This document shows, piece by piece, positions 1-8,181 of a stretch of 64,000 nucleotides of DNA (position 1 is its first letter; each line of letters opens with the position of its first letter). The translations under genes were made by a program, and so were the position numbers. The notes under the pieces are model-generated. The model had not been told where the DNA came from, did no database searches, and was given only the letters and a program-made list of their open reading frames with translations. Source of the stretch: Anaerolineaceae bacterium (lineage in GTDB: Bacteria; Chloroflexota; Anaerolineae; Aggregatilineales; Phototrophicaceae); the NCBI GenBank assembly GCA_020634165.1, contig JACKCF010000001.1, positions 992,001-1,056,000 on the forward strand, given 5' to 3'.

Positions 1-194
1 CCCGTCTGGCTGAACGGCGTGAGCGTCCCCTGACCCGTGCCGAAGCTCAGGAGCGGGATTTTCGTGAGATCGAGAAGATCGAGAAGGGCGGGCCGATTGC
101 GTTAGCTGATTACACACTGCTGAACGATAGCACGCCGGAAGACCTGCTTCAGAAGCTTGATGATTTGCTGGCTGAACTCCAGATGGAGCCATAG
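1..194 (+). CDS. C-terminus of a probable P-loop nucleotide kinase-like protein (5' truncated)
   Basis: An open frame enters from the left edge (codons begin at base 3) and stops with TAG at 192-194, leaving 63 residues. The readable part is Arg/Glu-rich (RLAERRERPLTRAEAQERD), then EIEKIEKGGPIALADYTL, LNDST and a leucine-rich end. A charged helix followed by an 'I..ADY.L.N..s...L' segment resembles the C-terminal lid and helix of P-loop kinases of the CoaE/AAA-kinase type, but the P-loop lies outside the window, so this is inference. The following exported-protein gene starts within or just after it, so the two are probably cotranscribed. Confidence 0.5.
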   Translation, partial: RLAERRERPLTRAEAQERDFREIEKIEKGGPIALADYTLLNDSTPEDLLQKLDDLLAELQMEP

Positions 195-198
195 CCAG

Positions 199-2979
199 GT
201 GCGGCGATTCTGGCTGTTTTTGGGGTTCTGGCTGCTGATTGTGCCGCTTGTTTCAGCACAATCTGAGTCCACGCCGACTGCCGAGCCGTGCCCCACTGTG
301 ACGGATACAACAGTGGTCGGGCCGCCTGGAACCGTCGAACCTAGCTACCAGATTGCTGTCCAGAGCATCTACACGGGCGAAGTTGTCTACGGCACAGCCG
401 ACAGCCAAGGCGGCTTTGCTGTCGATATAGTCGGCCTGCCAGGAATGCCGATGCATGTCTACAGCGCCCGATCCATCACCCAGGCCATGCGCAGCGCAGG
501 CGAATTGCCCCCTGGCCGCGCCATCCTTCTGAAAGCGCCCGATACCCGACCGATTGCTTTCGGTGGCCAGCTTGCTTACGGCATGGGTACCTGGCTGGCG
601 TCCGGTGATGTGGCTGTCAACGATGGGGCAGTCAGTGCCACGCTCGATGTTACATTTCTGGCCCCTGCTGCCGACCTAGGCTTGCCCTTTACCCTGGTTG
701 GCGGGCTTGGTCTGCTGCCCCTGACTGATGCATCCGGCATACCTTTTGCACCCGCCAACGCCGACTGGTCGCCCGAACAGACGGCCTCCGGTTTGCCTAT
801 TTTGGGGGCGCCGCAAGCGATCATCCCCATCGCCACCGCCATCACTACCGACACCTGCGTCGATGCCGAAAATGGCCTGATGACCTTCTCGCTGGCTTTC
901 CAGGGCTATGTGCAGGGCATACCCGATGGCCTCTATCAATGGGTATTCGATGGCCGTATCGCCGTTGCGGATAGCATGGCCGTTGATTGGTATGCCAATC
1001 GCCTGCTCGGAACAGGTGGCAAAGGCCCACAATCGACCTCACAGACAGAATTACCTGCCACCCTCAACATAGGCAATGTTCAGCCGCAACTGCTCGTCGC
1101 AGTAGATGGTTACCTGTCTGACGGTTCGCCTGTGGCTATGCTGCATAGCGTCACCTATCAGCCGAACACATGGATTCAACCATTTGGCGAATTAGCACTC
1201 GAAGCGCGAATTCTGGCCCCCTGGCAAGCACTGCTAGGGCAGTTTGCCTCAATGCAATTTTACCTGTCCGGCGATAGTGGCACCGTGTCTCTGCCAAGCA
1301 CGCAAGCCCATATTGAATGGAATGGCCAATTCTACATCCTTGTTCCTGACGAGCCTTTTCGGCCTGCGTTGGAAAATGATGGCCAGTACACGCTTGAAGG
1401 ACAGGTCAGCCTGAATATCGACAATGTGCGTCAAAACGCTCTTTTTTCGCGGGCTGTGGTTGCCGCCGAGCCACTGCATCTGATTCCGGCGGTGCTGCCA
1501 GGAACCACATTCATGGTAGGCGATTCGTTCGTTCCAGGCATCTACAGTCAGCCCGCCCTGAATCAGCTTGATGGTCAGGCGGAAATCACGTTGACGTTCT
1601 ATCCACTGTCAGGTGAACCCCAAGTGCAGGCATGGACCCTCCCACTGCAATATAGCGCGGCCCAAACGCCGGAAATCTTCCGCTTTGACCAACCTGGCCA
1701 TTATGTTGTGGAATATCTTGTTGTGGCTGGCAGGGATTGGGCTGGGCGTGCCTGGATAGGTACTTTACGAACAGCGGGGGTGGTCGCCCAGCCAGGAAAT
1801 CATGCCCAGGGTCAGCGCGGGGTGGTCGGCTATGGAGGCAATCAGCAAGCCTGGTTCGATATGGCCGTTTTCCCATCCGATAATCCGAATATCGCGCCCG
1901 TCATCTATCCGCCTGCATTTAGTGGCGACGTTGCTTACCTCCGAGATGAAGCAGATACAGGCATTCAGCCCCTTTTAACATCGCTCAACGCCAGCCCGAA
2001 TGCCTTTGCCATCTTCAGTGCCGTGCGTCCTGATGTGCGCATTCGGCAAGCGGTTATGCGCCACGGTCTGGAACTCCCGAACCTCATCTGGCGCAATGAC
2101 GACCTGTTCGATGGTCAGATAGGTGCGGGCATCACCGGCAACCGCAATGGCGATCTGGCACTGCTCTTTGGCGGCGTGGTCGATGAAACGTCCGTTTCTG
2201 GATACGCTTCGTTGGCTGTCATCACCGACGATGACGATACCGTGCGCGTGCTGCCACCTTTCCAGCAGCCGATTAGTAACGCCGATGATTATTTACTGTA
2301 TCTTCCTGGCACAGTTCGCCCCGGCCAGATTGTGCCAGGAAGCAGTGAAATTGCTGTATCTGGCCAATTTGCACCGACGCTTCCGGCGGCACTGAATTTG
2401 ATCGCCACATCACCATCAGGCGCGCAGCAAAATATACAGGTCCAGGCCAACGATTATGGCTACCTCGCTTCTGAGAATACACTCCACTTTGATGAATCCG
2501 GTATCTGGCAGATCACAGCGACAAGCGCATTCGTTGGCCAGACCTCTGCTGCTGTCATAGAAGAAGCTGTCAGTGGTGGTGTCCCAGGTGTTGCAGACAC
2601 TTTCGCGGTCTACGTGCTGCCTGATGATGCTGCCCAGTTAACGGGTACACAGCCCCAGGTTGCGCCAGGGAATCCGGTCGTGCTCTCAGTCGATGTACCC
2701 GAAGGCTGGACCCAGGTCAGCGCCCATGTCTCTGCCGCCACCGCCAGCCAGCAGCTTGATACACTTTCTGCCGATGTGACCAGCGCGCGCTACAGTTATC
2801 GCTACGATCCCAACCAACTCAGCCGCACATTCCCCAATATCGAACCCAACGGAACAGGGAACGGAACCGCCGCATCTGATGCCGTTTGGGTGACGATTGT
2901 CCTCAGTGCGATGGATGCCAACGGTCAGCCTGTTTTTGGCTATCGCCAGTTTACGGTGCTCCATGACCGCGTCGAATAA
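199..2979 (+). CDS. Large exported protein of unknown function (about 926 aa)
   Basis: No family is recognised. From the GTG at 199 the protein opens with VRRFWLFLGFWLLIVPLVSAQ, a clear signal peptide (RR, hydrophobic core, SAQ cleavage site), with GGAG at 185-188 ten bases upstream. In-frame TTG 157 and ATG 160 lie inside the preceding gene and would add 13-14 residues ahead of the signal, so GTG 199 is preferred but not certain. After the signal comes a Ser/Thr/Pro-rich stretch, then a long beta-rich sequence with no transmembrane segments. One part (VYGTADSQGGFAVDIVGLPG) resembles a carboxypeptidase-regulatory or Ig-like repeat. It is likely a secreted or surface-anchored multidomain protein. 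It is followed by a small polytopic protein and a beta-propeller/cytochrome protein on the same strand. Confidence 0.7.
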   Translation: MRRFWLFLGFWLLIVPLVSAQSESTPTAEPCPTVTDTTVVGPPGTVEPSYQIAVQSIYTGEVVYGTADSQGGFAVDIVGLPGMPMHVYSARSITQAMRSAGELPPGRAILLKAPDTRPIAFGGQLAYGMGTWLASGDVAVNDGAVSATLDVTFLAPAADLGLPFTLVGGLGLLPLTDASGIPFAPANADWSPEQTASGLPILGAPQAIIPIATAITTDTCVDAENGLMTFSLAFQGYVQGIPDGLYQWVFDGRIAVADSMAVDWYANRLLGTGGKGPQSTSQTELPATLNIGNVQPQLLVAVDGYLSDGSPVAMLHSVTYQPNTWIQPFGELALEARILAPWQALLGQFASMQFYLSGDSGTVSLPSTQAHIEWNGQFYILVPDEPFRPALENDGQYTLEGQVSLNIDNVRQNALFSRAVVAAEPLHLIPAVLPGTTFMVGDSFVPGIYSQPALNQLDGQAEITLTFYPLSGEPQVQAWTLPLQYSAAQTPEIFRFDQPGHYVVEYLVVAGRDWAGRAWIGTLRTAGVVAQPGNHAQGQRGVVGYGGNQQAWFDMAVFPSDNPNIAPVIYPPAFSGDVAYLRDEADTGIQPLLTSLNASPNAFAIFSAVRPDVRIRQAVMRHGLELPNLIWRNDDLFDGQIGAGITGNRNGDLALLFGGVVDETSVSGYASLAVITDDDDTVRVLPPFQQPISNADDYLLYLPGTVRPGQIVPGSSEIAVSGQFAPTLPAALNLIATSPSGAQQNIQVQANDYGYLASENTLHFDESGIWQITATSAFVGQTSAAVIEEAVSGGVPGVADTFAVYVLPDDAAQLTGTQPQVAPGNPVVLSVDVPEGWTQVSAHVSAATASQQLDTLSADVTSARYSYRYDPNQLSRTFPNIEPNGTGNGTAASDAVWVTIVLSAMDANGQPVFGYRQFTVLHDRVE

Positions 2980-3053
2980 TCTGACACATGCTATAGTTTG
3001 GAAGTGTTGGTGGCGCTAAGGTCTGTATTCGGAATCTGGCGAAGGAGTCCAGA

Positions 3054-3644
3054 ATGGAAATAGGCGTATTGTTATTTGTTTTCTTCTCGGTTCTTTTTGG
3101 TCTCGCAAATTGCTTTTTTGGGTATCCAATGTTCAGTACGCTGGTTGCCCTCTGGGGATTCGTCCTCGGCCTGATCCTTGGGGTGGCCATCGGTGGACAG
3201 GGCAGTGGCATCGTTGTCGGCATCATTCTGGGCATTGTTCTTGGTGGTATCGCCCTCGCCATGACCTACGTTGGCATCTTCTTCATGGGGGTTGGCGTCG
3301 GCATTGTCCTGACGATGACCGTTCTCCGTGCCCTCAATATGCAGCCGGATACGGCCCAGACGATTGCCATCATTGTGGGTCTGGCAACTGGCGCCTTGAC
3401 GATTTTGCTGCGCAAATACGTCATCATTTTCCTGACCGCTATTTCTGGGGCAACAGGTATTGTGCAAGGCGGTCTGGTCCTCCTGCCGACCACGCGATTC
3501 AATCCCAACACGCTCGAAGTCGTGCCTGCCAACAGCAGTGTGGCGATTGTAGCGGTTATTGCTGGTTTTGCGCTGGCGATCCTGGGCATGTTCTACCAGT
3601 GGAGTCAGGCCCGTGAAGAAGGCTTTCTGGAAAGCCTGCGTTGA
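3054..3644 (+). CDS. Polytopic membrane protein, DUF4203/TM198-like
   Basis: A 196-residue protein made almost entirely of hydrophobic helices (about six) rich in Gly, such as LILGVAIGGQGSGIVVGIILGIVLGG and FMGVGVGIVL. Gly-rich paired helices of this size are typical of the DUF4203 (TM7S3/TM198) family; function unknown. The start ATG has GGAG at 3043-3046. The stop TGA (3642-3644) overlaps the next gene's ATG at 3644 (TGATG), which implies translational coupling with the cytochrome/beta-propeller gene. Family assignment rests on overall pattern, not on a diagnostic motif. Confidence 0.7.
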   Translation: MEIGVLLFVFFSVLFGLANCFFGYPMFSTLVALWGFVLGLILGVAIGGQGSGIVVGIILGIVLGGIALAMTYVGIFFMGVGVGIVLTMTVLRALNMQPDTAQTIAIIVGLATGALTILLRKYVIIFLTAISGATGIVQGGLVLLPTTRFNPNTLEVVPANSSVAIVAVIAGFALAILGMFYQWSQAREEGFLESLR

Positions 3645-5005
3645 TGATCCGACCTTTTCGATTGGCATGGTTGGCTCTTTGCCTGTTTTTGCTTACTACA
3701 GGGTTGGTTAGCGTTGCCCAATCGCCTGCATATCCGCTGCCAATAGGTTCGCCCGTTCAGGTCAGTGGCAGCCTGCTGGAATTGGCCAGCCAGCGCTTAC
3801 TGGCCGCCAATCCTGATAGCGATACGGTCAGCATTGTGCAGCCGAGCGGCGGCACTATCGACAGTGAAATATCCGTCGGTACAGAACCGCGCAGCGTCGC
3901 CCTTGCGCCCGATGGGGTGCAGGCCGTCATTGTCAATCGCGGTGATGGTATGGTTTCTGTCATTGATCTGCTGGAAGGCACTGTAACAGCGACCTATTCT
4001 GTGGGGGTACTGCCCTATGCCGCGCTTGTCTACGGCAGCTCGATTGTGGTTACAATCCAAAGTGAACCGAGCGTCATTCTGCTCGACCTGAAAACAGGTG
4101 AACAGCAAGCCGAAATCAGGGTTCCCGCTGATCCGGCAGCGATGGCTATCTGGGGACGCTACCTCTATGTGACCCATTACTGGTCCGGCGAACTGACCCT
4201 TATTGATCTGGATGCTGCTGAAGTGCTGGCCACACTCAGTCTGGGGCCAGATATTGCCCATTCTGCCAGCATCGCCATTGATCGCCGCAGTGGGTTAGCC
4301 TATTTGCCACAGACCATCCCCAACTGGCAGATGACAGCCGCTGCACCAGAAGCACGTATGCTGCCTGTCATCAACGTGGTAGACCTCAGTGAAATGCGCC
4401 TGCTGCCAGAACGTCAGATTTTCCTTCCCGCAGCAGATCGCATGGTGAATATGCCCTCAGCCGCCCTGATTGATCGCGGTCGTAATTCGCTCTATGTGAC
4501 CCAGGCGGGTAGCGCGTCTCTTTCTATTATCGATCTGGATACAGGATATGCCGTCGCTCATGTAGAAACAGGTACCGCGCCTGCGGATGTCATCCTGAGC
4601 CGCAACGCCCTCAGCATCTATGTCCATGATCGCATCGACCAGACCATCACCGAGTTTGATGCCGTCTACCGCAGCTATGTCGATACCATGCACAGTTCAG
4701 CTTATTTGCCTGATCCGCTAGAACAAATCGGTGCCCAGCTCTTTTATGATGCCGATGATCCGCGCCTGAGTTCACAGGGCAGCATCGCTTGCGCCAATTG
4801 CCATCTCGACGGCTTGAGCGATGGCCGTATCTGGGAGGGCACCGTCACGCCTGTATTGCGTGGAAGTGCTCCCAATACAGACATCACCTGGCTGAATGAG
4901 CATATTCGCCAGATGCAGGCCGGAACAGGCATCGAACCCGCCGGCGTTGATGCCGCCGCTTTGGTCGCTTATTTGCAAGCTCTGGCCGATGAACCCGCTC
5001 CGTAG
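3644..5005 (+). CDS. Exported YVTN-type beta-propeller protein with C-terminal cytochrome c motif
   Basis: A 453-residue protein with an N-terminal signal peptide (MIRPFRLAWLALCLFLLTTG...VAQ). Residues ~35-350 contain repeated blades of the YncE/YVTN type (SVALAPDGVQAVIVNRGDGMVSVIDL; LYVTHYWSGELTLIDLDAAEV; LYVTQAGSASLSIIDLDTG). Near the C-terminus a single heme-binding CANCH (Cys383, Cys386, His387) is preceded by 'QLFYDADDPRLSSQGSIA', the layout seen in cytochrome c peroxidase/MauG-type domains; only one heme site is present. It is therefore probably a periplasmic or cell-surface heme protein using the propeller for protein or metal contacts (inference). The ATG overlaps the upstream stop; a TTG three bases earlier is less likely. 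Confidence 0.8.
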   Translation: MIRPFRLAWLALCLFLLTTGLVSVAQSPAYPLPIGSPVQVSGSLLELASQRLLAANPDSDTVSIVQPSGGTIDSEISVGTEPRSVALAPDGVQAVIVNRGDGMVSVIDLLEGTVTATYSVGVLPYAALVYGSSIVVTIQSEPSVILLDLKTGEQQAEIRVPADPAAMAIWGRYLYVTHYWSGELTLIDLDAAEVLATLSLGPDIAHSASIAIDRRSGLAYLPQTIPNWQMTAAAPEARMLPVINVVDLSEMRLLPERQIFLPAADRMVNMPSAALIDRGRNSLYVTQAGSASLSIIDLDTGYAVAHVETGTAPADVILSRNALSIYVHDRIDQTITEFDAVYRSYVDTMHSSAYLPDPLEQIGAQLFYDADDPRLSSQGSIACANCHLDGLSDGRIWEGTVTPVLRGSAPNTDITWLNEHIRQMQAGTGIEPAGVDAAALVAYLQALADEPAP

Positions 5006-5082
5006 GCGGCATGCGAATTCGATCAAAATTTGTGCCCTATATGAGAACGATGTTAAACTGCGTACAACTTAATCTTTAACCC

Positions 5083-5112
5083 TTGCGAAAATTGCCGCCA
5101 TTTGTGTATATT
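5083..5112 (+). promoter_or_regulatory. Candidate sigma70-type promoter of the DtxR-family gene
   Basis: TTGCGA at 5083-5088 and TATATT at 5107-5112, separated by 18 bp, about 48 bp ahead of the DtxR-family start codon. The surrounding 5010-5150 region is noticeably AT-richer than the flanking genes. No perfect DtxR/MntR operator palindrome was spotted over it. Confidence 0.45.
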
Positions 5113-5159
5113 GATGACGGTTATCTTTATTATTCAGGCGTGAAGGAAAGCTTTAAGGC

Positions 5160-5843
5160 ATGGAACCAAGCGTAGCCATGCAGGAATATCTGGCCGAGGC
5201 CTACCGCATCCATTATTACCAGACCGACGACCAATATATCTCCACGTCTGCATTGGCGGATACCATGCATGTGAGCGCCCCGGCGGTCACACGGATGGTG
5301 CAGCGCCTGAAGGAAGCCGATTACCTCGAACATGAGCCTTATCGTGGCATCAAATTAACCCGCAAAGGTGAGCTAGAAGCCCTGGCCTACATTCGCAAGC
5401 ACCGCATCGTGGAGCGTTTTCTGGTCGATGTCATGGGTTTTGGCTGGCAGCAGGTCCATGATCTGGCCGACGAGATGGGGCCATCCGTCACTGACCGCGT
5501 GGTAGAGCGTATGAACGTCATGGTGGGGTATCCGCGCCGTTGTGCACACGGCGAACCGATCCCCCATGCTGATGGCACCATGCCGCGCGTGGTCGATTAT
5601 CTGCTGACGGGTGCTGAACTCGGCAAAACCTACATTGTCAGCCGCGCTAATACCCACGATGAAGACAAACTTGTCTATCTGGATACCCTCGGCATCAAAC
5701 CAGGAGTTCACATCACCCTCGTGGAACGCGCCCCATTCAATGGCCCGCTGCACCTGGAAGTCAATGGCAAACCGTGCTTCATCGGCCACGAACTATCGAC
5801 CGTCATCCGTGTCTGCTCCCAGGAAGAATTCGAGCTGGTCTAA
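5160..5843 (+). CDS. DtxR/MntR-family metal-dependent transcriptional regulator
   Basis: A 227-residue protein with the three-part layout of full-length DtxR/IdeR. An N-terminal winged helix-turn-helix spans ~1-70 (YISTSALADTMHVSAPAVTRMVQRLKEADYL), followed by a metal-binding/dimerisation domain (~75-140, including HRIVERFLVDVMGFGW and CAHGEPIP, the counterpart of the usual CPHGNPIP) and a C-terminal FeoA/SH3-like domain (~150-225). The family represses or activates iron or manganese uptake genes when loaded with Fe2+ or Mn2+. Which metal is used cannot be read here, and no transporter gene is adjacent. A promoter lies upstream and a hairpin terminator immediately downstream, so it is probably monocistronic. 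Confidence 0.9.
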   Translation: MEPSVAMQEYLAEAYRIHYYQTDDQYISTSALADTMHVSAPAVTRMVQRLKEADYLEHEPYRGIKLTRKGELEALAYIRKHRIVERFLVDVMGFGWQQVHDLADEMGPSVTDRVVERMNVMVGYPRRCAHGEPIPHADGTMPRVVDYLLTGAELGKTYIVSRANTHDEDKLVYLDTLGIKPGVHITLVERAPFNGPLHLEVNGKPCFIGHELSTVIRVCSQEEFELV

Positions 5844-5863
5844 CCCAATACGACGAAGCCATC

Positions 5864-5894
5864 GTAGGGGCGCAATACATTGCGCCCGACCTAC
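5864..5894. repeat. Dispersed palindromic intergenic repeat, copy 1
   Basis: GTAGGGGCGCAAT, AC, ATTGCGCCC, GA, CCTAC. A perfect 9-bp stem (5868-5876 with 5879-5887) is nested in an outer GTAGG/CCTAC pairing. Related copies occur at 10191-10215 and 57098-57121, each just downstream of a gene's stop codon. The core varies while base pairing is preserved, as in REP-like elements. Confidence 0.8.
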
Positions 5895-5909
5895 ATTGCT
5901 ATAATAGTT

Positions 5910-5930
5910 CGCCCCCGCTGGGGCGTTTTT
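5910..5930 (+). terminator. Rho-independent terminator of the DtxR-family gene
   Basis: CGCCCC (5910-5915), loop CGCT, GGGGCG (5920-5925), then TTTTT. The T-run overlaps the stop codon of the convergent Clp_N-DUF423 gene (stop at 5929-5931). Confidence 0.75.
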
Positions 5931-6837
5931 ATTTGGCTGTCCACGCTACCCAGGCGATAATCACCCAGCCAATGATGAAAGCCGCCCCGCCAATCGGTGC
6001 GATGGCCCCCATAATGCTCAGGTTGGAGATCGACAGGACGTACAGACTGCCACTGAACAAGATCACACCCGCCAGGAACAGGTAGCCAGCCCAGGCCAGT
6101 CGCGGATCATCGTAAACCGTACTCAACCACGCGACGATAAAAATCGCCATCCCATGAATAAGGTGATAGTAGGTACCAGTGTGGAACGTATCCACGCGAT
6201 CATTGGCTTTGAGGGTGGCCTCAAGGCCATGGGCGCCGAACGCGCCCAGCGCGACACCGAGTGCCATCACGATCCCACCGATGAGTATCAATTGCCTGGT
6301 CATATCGATTGCTTCTTTCTCGTAATGAATCTTCGATTTATCGTACGAATGATTTTTGCGCTTTCGAGGTGAGCCGTCAGAGTAGTCATGCGCTTGTATG
6401 AAAGAACGCATTTCTTCTTGAATTACCTTTGGGTCCAGTTCTAGTGCATCGAATAGCTCAGGCTGCTTTTCTTGGTAACGAACTAATCCAAGCAATAAGT
6501 GTTCGGGAGCAATAATCATATGACCACGGCTTCGGGCCTCATCAACTGAAAATTCCAGAACCTTCTTAAGGTCGCCTGACAATTCAATAGCATTCCCAAG
6601 CCGTTTGGTCGTATGAAGTTCGTCAGAGAGGAAATTACGCACGACTTTTCGGGCATCTTCTATTTCCGCACCTGCATCATGAAGAACGTCTGATGTGGCA
6701 CTCTTATCCAGTCTAATAAATGCCAGTAGCAGATGGCCAATATTAATCTCGCTATGGTGCAAGCGCTCGGCTTCTTCCTGGGATAGGCTGAGTACACGGC
6801 GCGCGGCGGGTGTAAAACGCTCCATCTTTTGTGACAT
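5929..6837 (-). CDS. Clp N-domain protein fused to a DUF423 membrane protein
   Basis: One uninterrupted 302-residue frame joins two normally separate modules. Residues 1-~150 form the double Clp_N repeat of ClpA/B/C substrate-binding domains (FTPAARRVLSLSQEEAERLHHSEINIGHLLLAF ... PEHLLLGLVR). Residues ~155-178 are a charged linker (GSPRKRKNHSYDKSKIHYEKEAID). From Met179 a complete 124-residue DUF423 (YgdD/YwdK-type) small membrane protein follows, with LGAFGAHGLEATL, YYHLIHGMA and four hydrophobic helices. There is no AAA+ ATPase domain. The 3' DUF423 part has neighbour-like base composition, while the Clp_N part looks AT-richer. GGAGAGG precedes the start; only a weak AGAAAG precedes Met179, so DUF423 might also be made alone from an internal start (6303). 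A membrane-tethered adaptor for Clp-type substrates is a speculative role. Confidence 0.85.
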   Translation of the reverse strand: MSQKMERFTPAARRVLSLSQEEAERLHHSEINIGHLLLAFIRLDKSATSDVLHDAGAEIEDARKVVRNFLSDELHTTKRLGNAIELSGDLKKVLEFSVDEARSRGHMIIAPEHLLLGLVRYQEKQPELFDALELDPKVIQEEMRSFIQAHDYSDGSPRKRKNHSYDKSKIHYEKEAIDMTRQLILIGGIVMALGVALGAFGAHGLEATLKANDRVDTFHTGTYYHLIHGMAIFIVAWLSTVYDDPRLAWAGYLFLAGVILFSGSLYVLSISNLSIMGAIAPIGGAAFIIGWVIIAWVAWTAK

Positions 6838-6931
6838 TCTCAGATACCTCTCCTCGCTAGCAGTAGGATTGTACCAACGGCATCAGGGTCATGGCATAGC
6901 CTTTACGCCAATTTAGGGTGATGAATGCAAC

Positions 6932-6966
6932 AAAAAAAGCGGCCAGCTTACAAGCTGGCCGCTTTA
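6932..6966 (-). terminator. Bidirectional-type terminator downstream of the Hsp20 gene
   Basis: AGCGGCCAGCTT (6938-6949) pairs with AAGCTGGCCGCT (6952-6963), a 12-bp stem. On the minus strand it ends in a run of seven T (complement of A 6932-6938), so it terminates the small heat-shock gene. It lies 43 bases past that gene's stop. Confidence 0.85.
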
Positions 6967-7008
6967 TCGGTGTGATGGATGTCTCCAGAGGGATGACATC
7001 AGAGTATT

Positions 7009-7449
7009 TTAGGATTTCACCTTCACGTTGATGGTGCGTGGCTTGACTTCTTCTGACTTAGGTACAGTCAGGGTCAGGATGCCGTTATCGTAATCAGCAT
7101 CGACTGCATCGCTCTTTACTGGCACTGGGAAGCGCACGCTGCGGCTGTACTTGCCATAACGCCGTTCCTGGATCACGCGCTTGCCACCGTTGGTTTCTTC
7201 CTTGTGGCTGTCTTCGAGTTCTGCGCTGATCGTCAGCACATTATCATGCAGGCTGACGTGAATATCATCCGCTTTCACACCTGGGATCGGTGTCGTGACG
7301 ACATAGTTGTCATCATTCTCATCGACATCGAGCGAAAGCGACCATTCACCAGCGAACTCTTCCAGAGGTTCGTAATTGCCGAGTTCATGGCGCATATCAT
7401 CAAAGAAGCGATCCATCCAATTACGTGGGGTTCTGCGTCTCATTAACAT
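7009..7449 (-). CDS. Small heat-shock protein, Hsp20/alpha-crystallin family
   Basis: A 146-residue chaperone. After a short N-terminal arm (MLMRRRTPRNWMDRFFDDMRHEL) the alpha-crystallin domain spans ~45-140, with the typical PGVKADDIHVSLHDNVLTI strand, a charged loop (EERRYGKYSRSVRFPVPV) and the hallmark GILTLTVPK; it ends PRTINVKV. Members form oligomers that hold unfolded proteins for refolding. Start ATG 7449 has GAGGAG (complement of 7459-7464) nine bases upstream; the longer TTG start at 7470 would begin inside or before that ribosome site and is rejected. No CIRCE element was seen upstream. It is probably monocistronic, ending at the strong hairpin at 6932-6966. Confidence 0.93.
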   Translation of the reverse strand: MLMRRRTPRNWMDRFFDDMRHELGNYEPLEEFAGEWSLSLDVDENDDNYVVTTPIPGVKADDIHVSLHDNVLTISAELEDSHKEETNGGKRVIQERRYGKYSRSVRFPVPVKSDAVDADYDNGILTLTVPKSEEVKPRTINVKVKS

Positions 7450-7677
7450 GATTGAATTCTCCTCATCCAAAACAGGTCTTTGTTCTACCGTTCCGAACGC
7501 CTATACGGTAACACCGCAATGTAAAAGCCACGTCTGAGCTGTGTATACATTTCATATGAATGAGGCTGCAAGGTCCGCCTGCGGTTAGATCAATGCCGCA
7601 AAAATGTTAACGCTTTCATTGCGAACTGAATCGTATAATGAGGTTAGAAACAAACACAGGATTGATCGAACGGTATC

Positions 7678-8103
7678 ATGTTTATGAGCAAAGAAGTTGG
7701 CACCACAGCCCTATGCCAATGCCATACCTTGAACAATGGCGTATTTGAGTTCACCTTTTTCGCCGACAACCATCACGCGGTGGATCAATGGGCAAATCTG
7801 ATTGAGCAGCTCCAATTAGAAGGCAAGTGGTACGGCCAACCCGTTGTTCGCTTGCTGATGGATACCCGTGAAAGCGGTCAACTGCCGCTCCGCTATCTGT
7901 TTGAATGCCTGAGTGATTACAATCGCGAATATCCGCATTTACAGCCACCGCATGTCCGGCTGGCTTATGTGCATTCGAGCGCTTTCACCATGCTCGATGT
8001 CTTTAAGATGTTTGCCACCCTGATGCCATCGCCGACTGCCGCTGAGTTCTTTGACGAAACCCAGTACGATCAGGCGGTTAGCTGGGTGCTGTCCAACGAC
8101 TGA
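7678..8103 (+). CDS. Uncharacterised STAS/SpoIIAA-like small protein
   Basis: A 141-residue soluble protein with no signal or membrane segment. An early beta-strand (GVFEFTFFADNHHAVDQWANLIEQL), 'VVRLLMDTRESGQLPLRYLFECL' and 'HVRLAYVHSSAFTMLDVFKMF' give an alternating beta-alpha pattern resembling STAS/SpoIIAA folds in which a strand ending in D precedes a helix. No diagnostic phospho-serine motif is seen, so the assignment is tentative. Two further proteins of similar size and pattern lie at 13.7-14.6 kb. An ATG two codons in (7684) is an alternative start. A TATAAT at 7634-7639 is a possible -10 box, but no matching -35 was found. Confidence 0.6.
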   Translation: MFMSKEVGTTALCQCHTLNNGVFEFTFFADNHHAVDQWANLIEQLQLEGKWYGQPVVRLLMDTRESGQLPLRYLFECLSDYNREYPHLQPPHVRLAYVHSSAFTMLDVFKMFATLMPSPTAAEFFDETQYDQAVSWVLSND

Positions 8104-8181
8104 TACGCTATAATCCCAACAGAAAATGCGGTCCGTGTAACTCGCTGGGCCGCATCACTGTTCATCATGGGATAGTCATAC

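Noticed and set aside
3072..3668. A 198-codon minus-strand frame opposite the DUF4203-type gene
   Set aside because: Asp/Asn/Gln-rich antisense sequence typical of the complement of a hydrophobic coding frame; no ribosome site.
7450..7560. CIRCE or other heat-shock operator before the Hsp20 gene
   Set aside because: No TTAGCACTC-N9-GAGTGCTAA-like inverted repeat was found in the upstream region.
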